The notes: generated by a model not told the origin, from the sequence alone. Shown: positions 19,139 through 28,452, counted from the first letter of the stretch. The stretch is 64,000 nt of DNA from Microlunatus kandeliicorticis (GCF_014137855.1 NZ_JACGWT010000001.1:434001-498000), one strand, 5' to 3'. Made by a program: numbers and translations.

Positions 19139-20050
19139 TCAGACCGGTTCGGGGACCTCGAGCGGGGCGCGACGGCGGCGCCGGGCGGCGGTGAGCGAGC
19201 CGACGGTGAGCACGACCAGGGCCAGCCAGACGATCCCGAAGCCGATCCAGCGGCCGGTGGACATCGCCTCGCCGAACCAGAGCACGCCGAGCAGGAACTG
19301 GCAGGTCGGGGTCACGTACTGGAGCAGCCCGATCACGCTCAGCGGCAGCCGGGTGGCCGCCGCGCTGAACAGGATCAACGGGATCAGGGTGACCAGGCCG
19401 CCGGCCACCAGCAGCAGGCTGTGCGCCCAGCCCTGGTGGCCGAAGGTCAGCCGGCCCCGGCTCTCGAGGAAGACCAGGTAGCCGAGCGCCGGCAGGAACA
19501 GGAACGCCGACTCGACGACCAGGGTCTGCAGCGCGCCGCCGTTGACCCGGTTCTTGATCAACCCGTAGCCGCCGAAGCTCAGCGCCAGGGTGAGCGAGAT
19601 CCACGGCGGACGGCCGTAGTCGACCGTCAGCACGACGACCGCGACCAGCGCCAGTCCGACCGCCACCCACTGCCAACGGGCCAGCCGCTCGCGGAGCACC
19701 AGCACGCCGAGCACGATCGAGACGATCGGGTTGACGTAATAGCCGAGGGCGGTCTCGGTCACGTGGTCGTGGTTGGTCGCCCAGATGTAGACGCCCCAGT
19801 TGACCGAGATCAGCACCGCCGCGACGCCGAGCAGCAGCAGGGAGCGCCGGTTGGCCAGCGGGCGGAACCAGCGCCGGGGCAGCGCGACCGCCGCGGTGAT
19901 CACCGCGAAGACCAGCGACCACACCACCCGGCTGGCCAGGATCTCCAGTGCGCCGGCCGACTCGACCAACCGCCAGAACAGCGGCACCAGACCCCAGATG
20001 CCGTACGCGCCCAATCCGTAGGCGATCCCGCGCGAGGAGCGGTCAGCCAC
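19139..20050 (-). CDS. rarD: EamA-family transporter RarD
   Basis: The 303-residue membrane protein has ten hydrophobic segments in two EamA repeats. The start GIAYGLGAYGIWGLVPLFWRLV and EILASRVVWSLVF, the VNWGVYIWATNHDHVTETALGYYVNPIV segment and QYVTPTCQFLLGVLWFGEAM are diagnostic of the RarD group (named for a chloramphenicol-sensitivity locus); the transported compound is not established. The GTG start at 20050 begins exactly at the edge of a repeat cluster. It ends convergently with the Mrr-like gene. Confidence 0.93.
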   Translation of the reverse strand: MADRSSRGIAYGLGAYGIWGLVPLFWRLVESAGALEILASRVVWSLVFAVITAAVALPRRWFRPLANRRSLLLLGVAAVLISVNWGVYIWATNHDHVTETALGYYVNPIVSIVLGVLVLRERLARWQWVAVGLALVAVVVLTVDYGRPPWISLTLALSFGGYGLIKNRVNGGALQTLVVESAFLFLPALGYLVFLESRGRLTFGHQGWAHSLLLVAGGLVTLIPLILFSAAATRLPLSVIGLLQYVTPTCQFLLGVLWFGEAMSTGRWIGFGIVWLALVVLTVGSLTAARRRRRAPLEVPEPV

Positions 20051-20057
20051 GGCGGGT

Positions 20058-20180
20058 GCCCTTCGACAGGCTCAGGCCCTTCGACAGGCTCAGGGCACCG
20101 TGGTGGCCCTTCGACGGGCTCAGGCCCTTCGACGGGCTCAGGGTGCTCGGCGGGCTCAGGGTGCTCGGCGGGCTCAGAGG
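20058..20180. repeat. Repeat cluster between rarD and korB
   Basis: Two head-to-tail copies of CCCTTCGACAGGCTCAG and two of CCCTTCGACGGGCTCAG, then two 16-bp copies of GTGCTCGGCGGGCTCA. All copies point the same way, so unlike other clusters they do not make strong hairpins with each other. Fills the whole gap between two co-oriented genes. Confidence 0.8.
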
Positions 20181-20187
20181 GCCGGGA

Positions 20188-21288
20188 TCACCGGACAGTC
20201 CAGGTGTCCTTCCCGGCGATCATGGCCTGCAGGGCGTCGTCGTCGTTCGGGCCGCCGGACGCGGCGAGCTGGACCTGCTCGCGGGCCAGGTCGTCGTAGA
20301 CCGGGGCGTCGACGTCGCGGAAGATGCCGATCGGCGAGCGCTGCAGCACGCCGGCGTCGGTCAGCCGGGACAGCCCGAAGGCCCAGGACGGGTCCTGCCG
20401 GTGCGCGTCGTGGACGGCCAGCGCCTCGACGCCGACCTCGGCCACCTCGGCCACCGAGAACTCGCCGGTCTGCGGATCGCGGACCACGCCGAGCCGGTCA
20501 CCGGCGCCGAAGACGATCGGCTCGCCGTGCCGGAGCGGGATGATCGCGTCCGCCTTGCTGTCGGCGTCCTTGACCGCGTCGAACGCGCCGTCGTTGAAGA
20601 TCGGGCAGTTCTGATAGATCTCGACGAACGACGCGCCGCGGTGCTCGGCGGCCGCGCGGAGCACCTCGGTGAGGTGCTTGCGGTCGGAGTCGACCGTGCG
20701 GGCCACGAAGCTCGCCTCGGCCCCGAGGGCCAGCGAGACCGGGTTGAACGGGTTGTCCAGCGAGCCCATCGGCGTCGACTTGGTGATCTTGCCGATCTCC
20801 GAGGTGGGGGAGTACTGGCCCTTGGTCAGCCCGTAGATCCGGTTGTTGAACAGCAGGATCGTGAAGTTGACGTTGCGGCGCAGCGCGTGGATCAGGTGGT
20901 TGCCGCCGATCGACAGCGCGTCACCGTCGCCGGTGACCACCCAGACGCCGACGTCGGGTCGCGCGGTGGCCACGCCGGTGGCGATCGCCGGCGCCCGGCC
21001 GTGGATCGAGTGCATCCCGTAGGAGTCGACGTAGTAGGGGAACCGCGACGAGCACCCGATCCCCGAGACGATCACGGTGTTCTCGCGGGTGATGCCGATC
21101 TCGGGCATGAAGCCCTGGAACGCGGCCAGCACGGCGTAGTCCCCGCAGCCGGGGCACCAGCGGACCTCCTGGTCGCTGGTGAAGTCCTTGCGGTTGAGCG
21201 GGGTCAGCGACAGCGGGACGCCGGCCAGGCCCTTCGGCCGGCCCGCGGGCTCGCCGAGACCGGGATGGGTGGTGTCGAGCGCGGTCAC
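20188..21288 (-). CDS. korB: 2-oxoacid:ferredoxin oxidoreductase, beta subunit (KorB)
   Basis: The 366-residue subunit binds thiamine diphosphate: WCPGCGDYAVLAAFQ carries the conserved cysteines, GIGCSSRFPYYVDSYGMHSIHGRAPAIATG and VVTGDGDALSIGGNHLIHALRRN contain the G-D-G...N ThDP/Mg motif, and NRIYGLTKGQYSPTSE follows. With KorA it oxidatively decarboxylates 2-oxoglutarate (or pyruvate) using CoA and ferredoxin; this KorAB type replaces or supplements 2-oxoglutarate dehydrogenase in actinobacteria. GTG 21288 overlaps the korA stop by 4 bp (21285-21288), giving translational coupling and a fixed 1:1 ratio. Confidence 0.95.
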   Translation of the reverse strand: MTALDTTHPGLGEPAGRPKGLAGVPLSLTPLNRKDFTSDQEVRWCPGCGDYAVLAAFQGFMPEIGITRENTVIVSGIGCSSRFPYYVDSYGMHSIHGRAPAIATGVATARPDVGVWVVTGDGDALSIGGNHLIHALRRNVNFTILLFNNRIYGLTKGQYSPTSEIGKITKSTPMGSLDNPFNPVSLALGAEASFVARTVDSDRKHLTEVLRAAAEHRGASFVEIYQNCPIFNDGAFDAVKDADSKADAIIPLRHGEPIVFGAGDRLGVVRDPQTGEFSVAEVAEVGVEALAVHDAHRQDPSWAFGLSRLTDAGVLQRSPIGIFRDVDAPVYDDLAREQVQLAASGGPNDDDALQAMIAGKDTWTVR

Positions 21289-23204
21289 AGCGCGGCTCCT
21301 TCCAGGGTTGCGTCGGCCGGCGTCGGGGCGCCGTCGAGGGCGTCGATCTCCACCTCGAGGTCGAGGGCGAGCTCGCTCAGCGAGATCGGCAGCCCCCGGA
21401 CCCGGCTGTAGGAGTGGACGTCGACGAGGTACTTGGCCCGCAGCAGCATGGCCAGCTGGCCGAGGTTCATCTCGGGGACGATCACCCGGTCGTAGCGGTG
21501 CAGGACCTCGCCGAGGTTGCCCGGGAACGGGTTGAGGTGGCGCAGGTGGGTCTGGGCGACCCGGCGGCCCCCGGCCCGGACCCGGCGGACCGCGGCGGTG
21601 ATCGGCCCGTAGGTCGAACCCCAGCCGACCACCAGCACCCGCGCGCCGTCGCCGTCCTCGGCGCCCGGGTCGTCGACCACCAGGTCGGGGATGTCGCGGA
21701 CGATGCCGTCCACCTTGGCCTGCCGGGTGCGCACCATCGCGTCGTGGTTGGCCGGGTCGTAGGAGACGTTGCCGGTCTCGGCGTCCTTCTCGATGCCGCC
21801 GATCCGGTGCTCCAGACCCGCGGTGCCGGGGATCGCCCACGGCCGGGCCAGCGTCTCCGGGTCGCGCTTGTAGGGCAGGAAGGCGGGCGAGCCGTCCTTG
21901 CCGGTGGCGTTCGGCTCGGTGGCGAAGCCGGGGTCGATCTCGGGGATGGCGGCGACGTCCGGCACCCGCCACGGCTCGGCGCCGTTGGCGATGTAGCCGT
22001 CGGAGAGCAGGAAGACCGGCGTCCGGTAGGTGACGGCGATCCGGACCGCCTCGATTGCGGTGTCGAAGCAGTCGGCCGGGCTCTGCGCGGCGAGCACCGG
22101 GACCGGTGCCTCGCCGTTGCGCCCGAACATCACCTGCAGCAGGTCGGACTGCTCGGTCTTGGTCGGCATGCCGGTGCTGGGCCCGGCGCGCTGGATGTCG
22201 CAGACGATCAGCGGCAGCTCGGTCATCACCCCGAGCCCGATGGTCTCGGCCTTGAGCGCGATGCCAGGGCCCGAGGAGGTGGTCACGCCGAGGTGGCCGG
22301 CGAAGCTGGCGCCGAGCGCGGAGCCGACGCCGGCGATCTCGTCCTCGGCCTGGAAGGTGGTCACGCCGAAGCGCTTGTGCTTGCTGAGCTCGTGCAGCAC
22401 CTCGGAGGCCGGGGTGATCGGGTAGGCGCCGAGGAACAGCGGCAGCCCGGCCTTCCGGGCCGCGGTGACCAGGCCGTAGGCGAGCGCGGTGTTGCCCGAG
22501 ATCTGCCGGTAGCGGCCGCTCGGCATCGGCGCCGGGGCGACCTCGTAGCGGACCGCGAACACCTCGGTGGTCTCGCCGAACGCGTAGCCGGTGCGGAACG
22601 CGGTGATGTTGGCGTCGCGGATGGCCGGCTTGGAGGCGAACTTGGTGGCCAGGAAGTCGAGCGTGCCCTCCACCGGCCGGTGGTACAGCCAGGACAGCAG
22701 CCCGAGGGCGAACATGTTCTTGGCCCGGGAGGCGTCCTTGCGGCTCAGCCCGAACTCCTTGACCGCCTCGACGGTCATCCCGGTCAGGTCGAGCGCGTGC
22801 ACCTGGTAGTCGGCCAGCGAGTCGTCGGTCAGCGGGTCCGCGGCGTAGCCGACCTTGGCCAGGTTGCGCTTGGTGAAGTCGGCGGTGTCGGCGATGATCA
22901 CGCCGCCGCGCGGCAGGTCGGCGATGTTCGCTTTGAGCGCCGCCGGGTTCATCGCCACCAGCACGTCCGGCCGGTCACCCGGCGTCATGATGTCGTAGTT
23001 GGCGAAGTGCAGCTGGAAGCTCGACACGCCGGGCAGGGTGCCGGCAGGCGCGCGGATCTCGGCGGGGAAGTTCGGGAGCGTCGAGATGTCGTTGCCCCAC
23101 AGCGCGGAGTCGGCGGTGAAGCGGTCGCCGGTCAGCTGCATGCCGTCGCCGGAGTCGCCGGCGAACCGGATCACGACACGGTCGAGCGTCTGGACCTTGT
23201 GCAC
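21285..23204 (-). CDS. korA: 2-oxoacid:acceptor oxidoreductase, fused gamma-alpha subunit (KorA)
   Basis: The 639-residue subunit combines an N-terminal gamma domain (VVIRFAGDSGDGMQLTGDRF, FPAEIRAPAGTLPGVSSFQLHF) with the alpha pyrimidine-binding domain (ISGNTALAYGLVTAARKAG, YPITPASEVLHELS, FQAEDEIAGVGSALGAS, TSSGPGIALKAE). The order gamma-alpha is that of KorA. I placed the start at GTG 23204 because AGAAGG lies just upstream and the conserved domain begins within ten residues; the in-frame extension to 23357 is low-complexity and overlaps the divergent promoter region. The product is cytosolic and passes electrons to ferredoxin. Confidence 0.95.
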   Translation of the reverse strand: MHKVQTLDRVVIRFAGDSGDGMQLTGDRFTADSALWGNDISTLPNFPAEIRAPAGTLPGVSSFQLHFANYDIMTPGDRPDVLVAMNPAALKANIADLPRGGVIIADTADFTKRNLAKVGYAADPLTDDSLADYQVHALDLTGMTVEAVKEFGLSRKDASRAKNMFALGLLSWLYHRPVEGTLDFLATKFASKPAIRDANITAFRTGYAFGETTEVFAVRYEVAPAPMPSGRYRQISGNTALAYGLVTAARKAGLPLFLGAYPITPASEVLHELSKHKRFGVTTFQAEDEIAGVGSALGASFAGHLGVTTSSGPGIALKAETIGLGVMTELPLIVCDIQRAGPSTGMPTKTEQSDLLQVMFGRNGEAPVPVLAAQSPADCFDTAIEAVRIAVTYRTPVFLLSDGYIANGAEPWRVPDVAAIPEIDPGFATEPNATGKDGSPAFLPYKRDPETLARPWAIPGTAGLEHRIGGIEKDAETGNVSYDPANHDAMVRTRQAKVDGIVRDIPDLVVDDPGAEDGDGARVLVVGWGSTYGPITAAVRRVRAGGRRVAQTHLRHLNPFPGNLGEVLHRYDRVIVPEMNLGQLAMLLRAKYLVDVHSYSRVRGLPISLSELALDLEVEIDALDGAPTPADATLEGAAL

Positions 23205-23443
23205 GGCGGTGATGCCTTCTTTCCCCGATGTCGTCGGTGGTCTCGATCGGTGCGCCTCGTCGCGCGGCTCCGCACGGGATCCGGGTGCTGGAGGGTCGGC
23301 CGGAGCGCTGGCCGTCGGGTCACGCCGGCGATCCGACGTCCGGGCGCGGCTCGGCAACCTGGTCCATGTTAGGGGCGTCGGGAAACCCGGTCGGCGACGT
23401 CCGGGCGCTGGACCCGGAGCGGGCTTCCGTAGGGTCTGCTGCT

Positions 23444-24262
23444 GTGCGGATCGAGCCGACGGTCTTCGCCGACCCCGCGACGCTGGGGGAGGCGGTCGCT
23501 GCGCTGGTGCTGGCCCGGATCGGGGCCCGGCCGGCGGGCGCGCCGTTCGTCCTCGGCTGTCCGGGCGGCCGGAGCGCGCTGAGCAGCTATCGGGCGCTGG
23601 CCCGGCGGGCCGCCGCCGAGGGCACCGACCTGTCCGGGCTGCGGGTGCTGATGATGGACGAGTACGTCGAGCAGGGCCCCGACGGACCGGCGCCCGTCGA
23701 CCCCGGGCTGGCGCACTCCTGCCGCCGGTTCGGCCGGGTGGAGATCGTCGAGCCGCTCCGCGCGGCCGCCGCGGACGCCGGGGTGCCGGAGTCGCGCCGG
23801 GTGGCCGTCGACGCGCTCGAGGTGCCCGACCCGGCCGACCCGGAGGCCTACGAGCACCGGCTGGACGCCCTCGGTGGCGTCGACCTGTTCCTGCTGGCCA
23901 GCGGCGCCGGCGACGGTCACGTGGCCTTCAACACGCCGGGCTCCGCCCCGGACAGCCGGACCCGGGTGGTGCCGTTGCCGGACAGCACCCGCACCGACAA
24001 CCTGGCCACCTTCCCCAGCTTCGGCGGCCGGCTCGAGAACGTCCCCGCCCACGGCGTCACCGTCGGGGTCGGGACCATCCGGGACCGCTCGGCCGAGGTC
24101 GTGATGATCGTCCACGGCCGCGACAAGCAGACCGCCTTCGGCCGGCTCACCGCGGCCGAGGGCTACCAGTCGGACTGGCCGGCGACCGTGGTCGCCGACT
24201 GCCGCACCCCGCACCTGTACGCCGACCGGGCCGCCGCGGGCGGACCCGAGCGAAGGAGTTGA
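23444..24262 (+). CDS. NagB/6-phosphogluconolactonase family protein (glucosamine-6-phosphate deaminase-like)
   Basis: The 272-residue protein keeps the sugar isomerase fold: GCPGGRSALSSYRAL binds the phosphate, LMMDEYVE carries the acid/base Asp, and SGAGDGHVAFNTPGS holds D157 and H159. In true NagB the segment reads F-N-E-P, and that Glu helps open the ring; here it is Thr (T164). TVGVGTIRDRSAEVVMIVHG matches the later NagB block. The protein is therefore in the family, but the chemistry may differ from standard deamination. GTG 23444 begins a three-gene operon (2-bp gap, then 4-bp overlap) with a GH4 enzyme and a sugar kinase. Confidence 0.82.
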   Translation: MRIEPTVFADPATLGEAVAALVLARIGARPAGAPFVLGCPGGRSALSSYRALARRAAAEGTDLSGLRVLMMDEYVEQGPDGPAPVDPGLAHSCRRFGRVEIVEPLRAAAADAGVPESRRVAVDALEVPDPADPEAYEHRLDALGGVDLFLLASGAGDGHVAFNTPGSAPDSRTRVVPLPDSTRTDNLATFPSFGGRLENVPAHGVTVGVGTIRDRSAEVVMIVHGRDKQTAFGRLTAAEGYQSDWPATVVADCRTPHLYADRAAAGGPERRS

Positions 24263-24264
24263 CC

Positions 24265-25593
24265 ATGGCCGCCATCTCGATCGCCTACGTGGGCGGCGGG
24301 TCGTCCCGGGCCGCCGGGACGATGGCCTCCCTGTTCAGCAAGGGCGACGCGTTCGACGGGTCGCGGGTGGTGCTGATCGACCAGCGCGCCGACACCCTCG
24401 AGCTGGTCGCGACCATCGCCCGCAAGATCGCCGCCCGCCAGGGGCTCGACATCACCGTCGAGACCAGCACCGACCAGCGGGCCGGGTTGACCGGCGTCGA
24501 CGCGGTGCTCACCAGCTTCCGCCCGGGCGGGTTCGAGATGCGGCTGGCCGACGAGCAGATCCCGATGCGGCACGGGGTGATCGGCCAGGAGACCCAGGGC
24601 CCCGGCGGGATGATGATGGCGTTCCGCTCGGTCGCCGCCATGAAGACGATCCTCGACGACCTCGACGCCGTCGCCCCGGACGCGGTGATCTTCAACTACA
24701 CCAACCCGGTGAACCTGGTGAGCCAGGCGATCACCACCCACAGCGACCGGACGATCTGGTCGATGTGCGAAGGACCGATCACCTTCTGGCCGCCGATCCT
24801 CCGCACCGCCGGCCTCGATCCCGACCGGGCCGAGGTGATGATGGCCGGGGTCAACCACAACTGCTGGTCGACCGTGCACCGCTACGACGGTGAGGACCTG
24901 ATCCCGCGGCTCGCCGAGGGGTACGCGGCGGTCGCCGACGACCCGACCGTCGACGTCTGGTCGAAGCGGCTGCTGCACCTGGCGGTGGCCGTCGGCTCGG
25001 TGCCCAGCGACTACTTCCGCTACTACTACTTCGGCGAGGAGGCGTTCCGCGAGGCCCAGGCCGGGCGGCTGACCCGGGCCGGGGTGCTGCTGGAGGCGCT
25101 GCCCGGCTACTGGCAGCACTACGCCGAGCAGGCCGCCTCCGACGACCCGCAGCTCGACCCGACCCGCTCGCGCGGCGGCATCCACGAGCTCGAGCTGGCC
25201 ATCGACGTGATGAGCGCCTACTACAACCGCACCCCGGGCACCGACGCCCCGGCGCGGCTGCCGGTCAACCTGCCCAACGCCGGGCCAGGGCGGCCGGCCG
25301 CGCTGCCGGGCTTCGACGACGACACCGTGGTCGAGGTGTGGTGCGAGGTCGACGGCGACGGCGTGCGTCCGGTCCCGCAGGAGCCGCTCCCGCACGCGGT
25401 CCGCGGGATCACCCAGACGCTGGCCGAGTACCAGCGGCTGGCCGCCGACGCGGCCTGGGACGGCACCCGCGCGGACGCCGTGCGGGCGCTGGTCAGTCAC
25501 CCGTTCGTCCGCAACCTGCACGTCGCCGAGGAGCTCTACGACGAGCTCGCCTTCGCCAACCGCGACTACCTGCCGGAGCGGTTGCTCCGGTGA
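24265..25593 (+). CDS. Glycoside hydrolase family 4 (6-phospho-glycosidase-like)
   Basis: The 442-residue enzyme has the GH4 NAD-binding start SIAYVGGGSSRAAG, a GQETQGPGGMMMAFRSV block and NYTNPVNLV. The metal-binding residues are Cys168 in MCEGP and His198 in GVNHNCW, both as expected. GH4 enzymes use NAD and Mn to oxidise C3 transiently and split glycosides by elimination; most act on 6-phosphorylated disaccharides. ATG 24265 follows GAAGGAG and lies 2 bp after the NagB-like gene, so the two are translated together. With the kinase behind it, the operon probably processes an (amino)sugar glycoside. Confidence 0.9.
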   Translation: MAAISIAYVGGGSSRAAGTMASLFSKGDAFDGSRVVLIDQRADTLELVATIARKIAARQGLDITVETSTDQRAGLTGVDAVLTSFRPGGFEMRLADEQIPMRHGVIGQETQGPGGMMMAFRSVAAMKTILDDLDAVAPDAVIFNYTNPVNLVSQAITTHSDRTIWSMCEGPITFWPPILRTAGLDPDRAEVMMAGVNHNCWSTVHRYDGEDLIPRLAEGYAAVADDPTVDVWSKRLLHLAVAVGSVPSDYFRYYYFGEEAFREAQAGRLTRAGVLLEALPGYWQHYAEQAASDDPQLDPTRSRGGIHELELAIDVMSAYYNRTPGTDAPARLPVNLPNAGPGRPAALPGFDDDTVVEVWCEVDGDGVRPVPQEPLPHAVRGITQTLAEYQRLAADAAWDGTRADAVRALVSHPFVRNLHVAEELYDELAFANRDYLPERLLR

Positions 25594-26603
25594 CCGACCG
25601 CGCCCTGCACCTCGGGGTCGACGCCGGCAACTCGAAGACGGTCGCGCTGGTCGCCGACGACACCGGGCGCGTGCTCGGCCGCGGCCGGAGCGGCAACGGC
25701 GACATCTACGGCGCCGGTGAGCGGGCGGCCACCCGGGCGGTGGCCGAGGCGGTCGCCGCCGCGCTGACCGGGGCGGACAGCCCGCCCGACGGTGCCGGTC
25801 TGGTCTCGGCGGCGTTCTGCCTGGCCGGGGTGGATTATGACGACGACCACGCCTTCTGGCACGCGGAGCTGGCCGACCGGATGCCCGGGCTCGGCGCGCG
25901 GTACACGCTGCTCAACGACGGCTTCGCGCTGCTCCGGGCCGGTGCTCCCGACGGCCTCGGCGTCGCGCTGTCGGCGGGGACCGGGGCGGCCGCGGTCGCG
26001 CGCGGGCCGGCCGGCCCGGACGGGGCGGTCCCGGAATGGTCGGCCTCGTTCTGGATCGTCGGCCGGTTCGGCGGCACCGACCTCGGCTCGGCAGCGGTCG
26101 ACGCGGTGATCAGTGCCGAGCTCGGGCTCGCCCCGACCACGGCGCTGACCGCGCGGGTGCTCGAGCGCTGGGACTATCCGGACGTCGCCACGCTGCTCGA
26201 GCGCACCACCCGGCGCGGCGCCGACCGGCGGAGCCGCCCGGCGCTGGCCCGCGACGTGCTCGCCGCCGCGGCGGAAGGCGACGCGGTGGCGCGGGCGATC
26301 GTCCTCGACCAGGCCGAGCGGATCGCCGGGTACGGCGTCGCCGCCCGTGACCGGGTCGGGCTCTCCGCGCCGTTCCCGGTGGTGCTCGGCGGCTCGGTGC
26401 TGAGCAGCGACCACGGGCTGCTCCGCGAAGCCACCGTCGAGGCGCTCGGCCGCCGGCTGCCCGGCTGCCCGGTGGTCGCCACCCACCGGTCCCCGGTGCT
26501 CGGCGCGCTGGCCGAGTCCTACGCCCGGGTCGGCCGGCTCGACGCGGACGTCCTGGCCGAGCTCGACCGACAGGTCTTCCCGCCGGACTTCCTGCTCACC
26601 TGA
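25590..26603 (+). CDS. BadF/BcrA-type sugar kinase (N-acetylglucosamine kinase-like)
   Basis: The 337-residue ASKHA-fold kinase opens with LGVDAGNSKTVALVADDTG, the phosphate-1 loop, followed by the G-N-x-D-I-Y-G-A-G stretch. NDGFALLRAG and VALSAGTGAAAV give phosphate-2, and VVLGGSVLSSDHGLL the adenosine motif. This group includes NagK-type GlcNAc kinases; substrate here is inferred from the operon. GTG 25590 overlaps the GH4 stop by 4 bp. It is followed by a repeat cluster that closes the operon. Confidence 0.87.
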   Translation: MTDRALHLGVDAGNSKTVALVADDTGRVLGRGRSGNGDIYGAGERAATRAVAEAVAAALTGADSPPDGAGLVSAAFCLAGVDYDDDHAFWHAELADRMPGLGARYTLLNDGFALLRAGAPDGLGVALSAGTGAAAVARGPAGPDGAVPEWSASFWIVGRFGGTDLGSAAVDAVISAELGLAPTTALTARVLERWDYPDVATLLERTTRRGADRRSRPALARDVLAAAAEGDAVARAIVLDQAERIAGYGVAARDRVGLSAPFPVVLGGSVLSSDHGLLREATVEALGRRLPGCPVVATHRSPVLGALAESYARVGRLDADVLAELDRQVFPPDFLLT

Positions 26604-26619
26604 CGCGCGGAGCGTTCGT

Positions 26620-26960
26620 CGAAGCGCCCTTCGACAAGCTCAGGGCACGGGGCGGGGTGGGCTCAGGGCACCTTGTGGGCTCAGGCACGGCCTGAGGCGC
26701 GCCCAGGTCACGCTGGATGAGGACCGCACGAACGCGCGCTGAGCTTGTCGAAGCGCCCTTCGACAAGCTCAGGGCACGCTGGATGAGGCCCGCACGAACG
26801 CGCGCTGAGCTTGTCGATGCGCCCTTCGACGGGCTCAGGGCACGGGGTGGGGTGCGCTGAGGCACGGGGTGGGGGTGGGCTCAGGCACGGCGTGAGGCGC
26901 GCCCAGGGCGCGCTGGATGAGGACCGCACGAACGCGCGCTGAGCTTGTCGAAGCGCTCTC
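26620..26960. repeat. Repeat cluster with near-perfect hairpins
   Basis: The 365-bp gap after the kinase gene carries units such as TGAGCTTGTCGAAG-CGCC-CTTCGACAAGCTCA, a perfect 14-bp stem with a 4-base loop (near 26740-26771). A larger unit of about 75 bp (starting GGATGAGGACCGCACGAACGCGCGCTGAGCTTGTC) recurs near 26715, 26780 (as GGATGAGGCCCG) and 26915. No gene is supported; translated versions show only repeated RALSLSKGAS-type strings. Confidence 0.82.
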
Positions 26961-26968
26961 GACGTATG

Positions 26969-27601
26969 TCAGCGGCCGAGCCGGTAGCGGATGTGGGTGG
27001 CCCAGGGTGAGTGGACCGCTTCGACGACCTCGAGGCCGGGGTCGTCGAGACCGTCGAGCAACCGGGCGCCCGACCCGAGCAGCGCCGGGGCGATGTCGAT
27101 CAGCAGCTCGTCGAGCGCACCCAGCCGGATCACCTGCTGCACCGTCGAGGCGCCGCCGGCGACGTCCACCACGCCGTCCGGGCCGGCGGCCTCACGCGCG
27201 CGGTCCAGCGCCGCCGCGACACCGTCGGTGACGAAGTGGAAGGTGGTGCCCTGCAGCTCCAGCGGCGGACGCGGGTGGTGGGTCAGCACGAACACCGGCG
27301 CGTGGTACGGCGGCTCCTCGCCCCACCAGCCGCGCCACTCGGCCGGCTCGCCGTCGGGTGCCCAGCTGTCCCAGCCGCCGCGGACCGGCCCGAACATGTT
27401 CCGGCCCATCACGTAGGCGGCGCCGCGGCCGAGCAGCTGGTCGCGGAAGCCGGCGTCGACCTCGTGCCCGGGCTCGTCCGCTTCGAAGTGCCAGCGGTGC
27501 AGCCGCGGACCGCCGATCCCGAGCGGGTTCTCCAGGCTCTGGTCGGGACCGGCGACGAAGCCGTCGACCGACACCGACATGTGGCTGATCACGAGGGTCA
27601 T
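26969..27601 (-). CDS. Dihydrofolate reductase family protein (RibD C-terminal-like)
   Basis: The 210-residue protein has the DHFR/RibD fold: VISHMSVSVDGFVAG at the start, GRNMFGPVRGGW, then FVTDGVAAALDRAREAAGPDGVVDVAGGASTVQQVIRLGALDEL and a C-terminal GSGARLLDGL. The V-A-G-G-A segment binds the NADPH diphosphate. Such proteins are widespread in actinobacteria, and their substrates are mostly unknown; some reduce riboflavin-pathway or pteridine intermediates. ATG 27601 overlaps the stop of the nucleotidyltransferase gene by 4 bp, so both are in one operon. Confidence 0.88.
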   Translation of the reverse strand: MTLVISHMSVSVDGFVAGPDQSLENPLGIGGPRLHRWHFEADEPGHEVDAGFRDQLLGRGAAYVMGRNMFGPVRGGWDSWAPDGEPAEWRGWWGEEPPYHAPVFVLTHHPRPPLELQGTTFHFVTDGVAAALDRAREAAGPDGVVDVAGGASTVQQVIRLGALDELLIDIAPALLGSGARLLDGLDDPGLEVVEAVHSPWATHIRYRLGR

Positions 27602-28452
27602 GGCTGCTCCGACCTCCGACGGCGGCAGAAGTCATCGGCCTCCGCGACCAGGGCGACGGCGTGCTCGACGGCTGCGCCGAGCACGTCCGGAGCGTCGGTC
27701 AGACCGGAGAGCACGGCGCGAGCCCGCCCGGCGAACCCGGCCGGCGTGCCGGGCAGCGCGCCCACCTCGTCGACCAGCCCCTTCTCGGTGATCATCCACC
27801 GGTGCTGGGCCGCGGCCACCGCGTGTGCGGCCAGCCCCACCGCCCGGAACAGGGTCCCGGCCACGAAGACGAGGTCACCGCGGCGCGCCGATTTGGTCAC
27901 CGCGCCCAGCAGGAACCGGGCCTCATCGAGCCGGTCGGCGAAGGCGGCGGCCAGCGCGTCCGGGTAGGGGTCCAGCCCGGCCCGCAACCGACCGAGCTCG
28001 CCGTCCGGGTCGGCCAGCACCCGTCCCAGCGCCAGTTCGCCGGCGTAGGCCACCTCGGCGAAGCCGAAGGGGTGGCCGACCTGGAAACCGAAGTCGAGCG
28101 CGCCGCGCCGGGCGGCGGCGCAGGCGGCGGCCACCCGGTCGAGGTCGCGATAGAGCCAGTCGACCGGGACGCCGTCGATCGTCAGCCAGCCGCCGCCGTC
28201 GACCCAGCGGCCCCAGCCGCCGGGCTCGGTCAACTCCGGCGTCGCCCCGCCGTCGCGGTCGGTGGCGAGCTCGGCGGCCAGCTTCCGCAGCCCGGGCACG
28301 TCGAGCGGGCCGCGGTAGTAGAGCCCGAGGTCGACGTCGGAGTCGGGGCGGGCCACGCCCCGGGCCCGGCTGCCGCCGAGCGCCACTCCGACCACGCCGC
28401 CGACGCGGGCCAGCCGGTCGGCCACGGCGGTCGGCCGGTCATCGCTCAGCAC
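27598..28452 (-). CDS. Nucleotidyltransferase-domain protein
   Basis: The 284-residue protein has a minimal nucleotidyltransferase head: VALGGSRARGVARPDSDVDLGLYYRG gives the G-S-x-A-R-G and D-V-D motifs (metal-binding aspartates) at about residues 26-50. The remainder is a helical domain with WLYRDLDRVAAACAAARRG and FRAVGLAAHAVAAAQHRWM, like aminoglycoside/lincosamide nucleotidyltransferase relatives. It could transfer AMP to a small molecule or protein; resistance activity is not implied by these motifs alone. It is the first gene of a pair coupled by a 4-bp overlap with the RibD-like reductase. Confidence 0.8.
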   Translation of the reverse strand: MLSDDRPTAVADRLARVGGVVGVALGGSRARGVARPDSDVDLGLYYRGPLDVPGLRKLAAELATDRDGGATPELTEPGGWGRWVDGGGWLTIDGVPVDWLYRDLDRVAAACAAARRGALDFGFQVGHPFGFAEVAYAGELALGRVLADPDGELGRLRAGLDPYPDALAAAFADRLDEARFLLGAVTKSARRGDLVFVAGTLFRAVGLAAHAVAAAQHRWMITEKGLVDEVGALPGTPAGFAGRARAVLSGLTDAPDVLGAAVEHAVALVAEADDFCRRRRSEQP

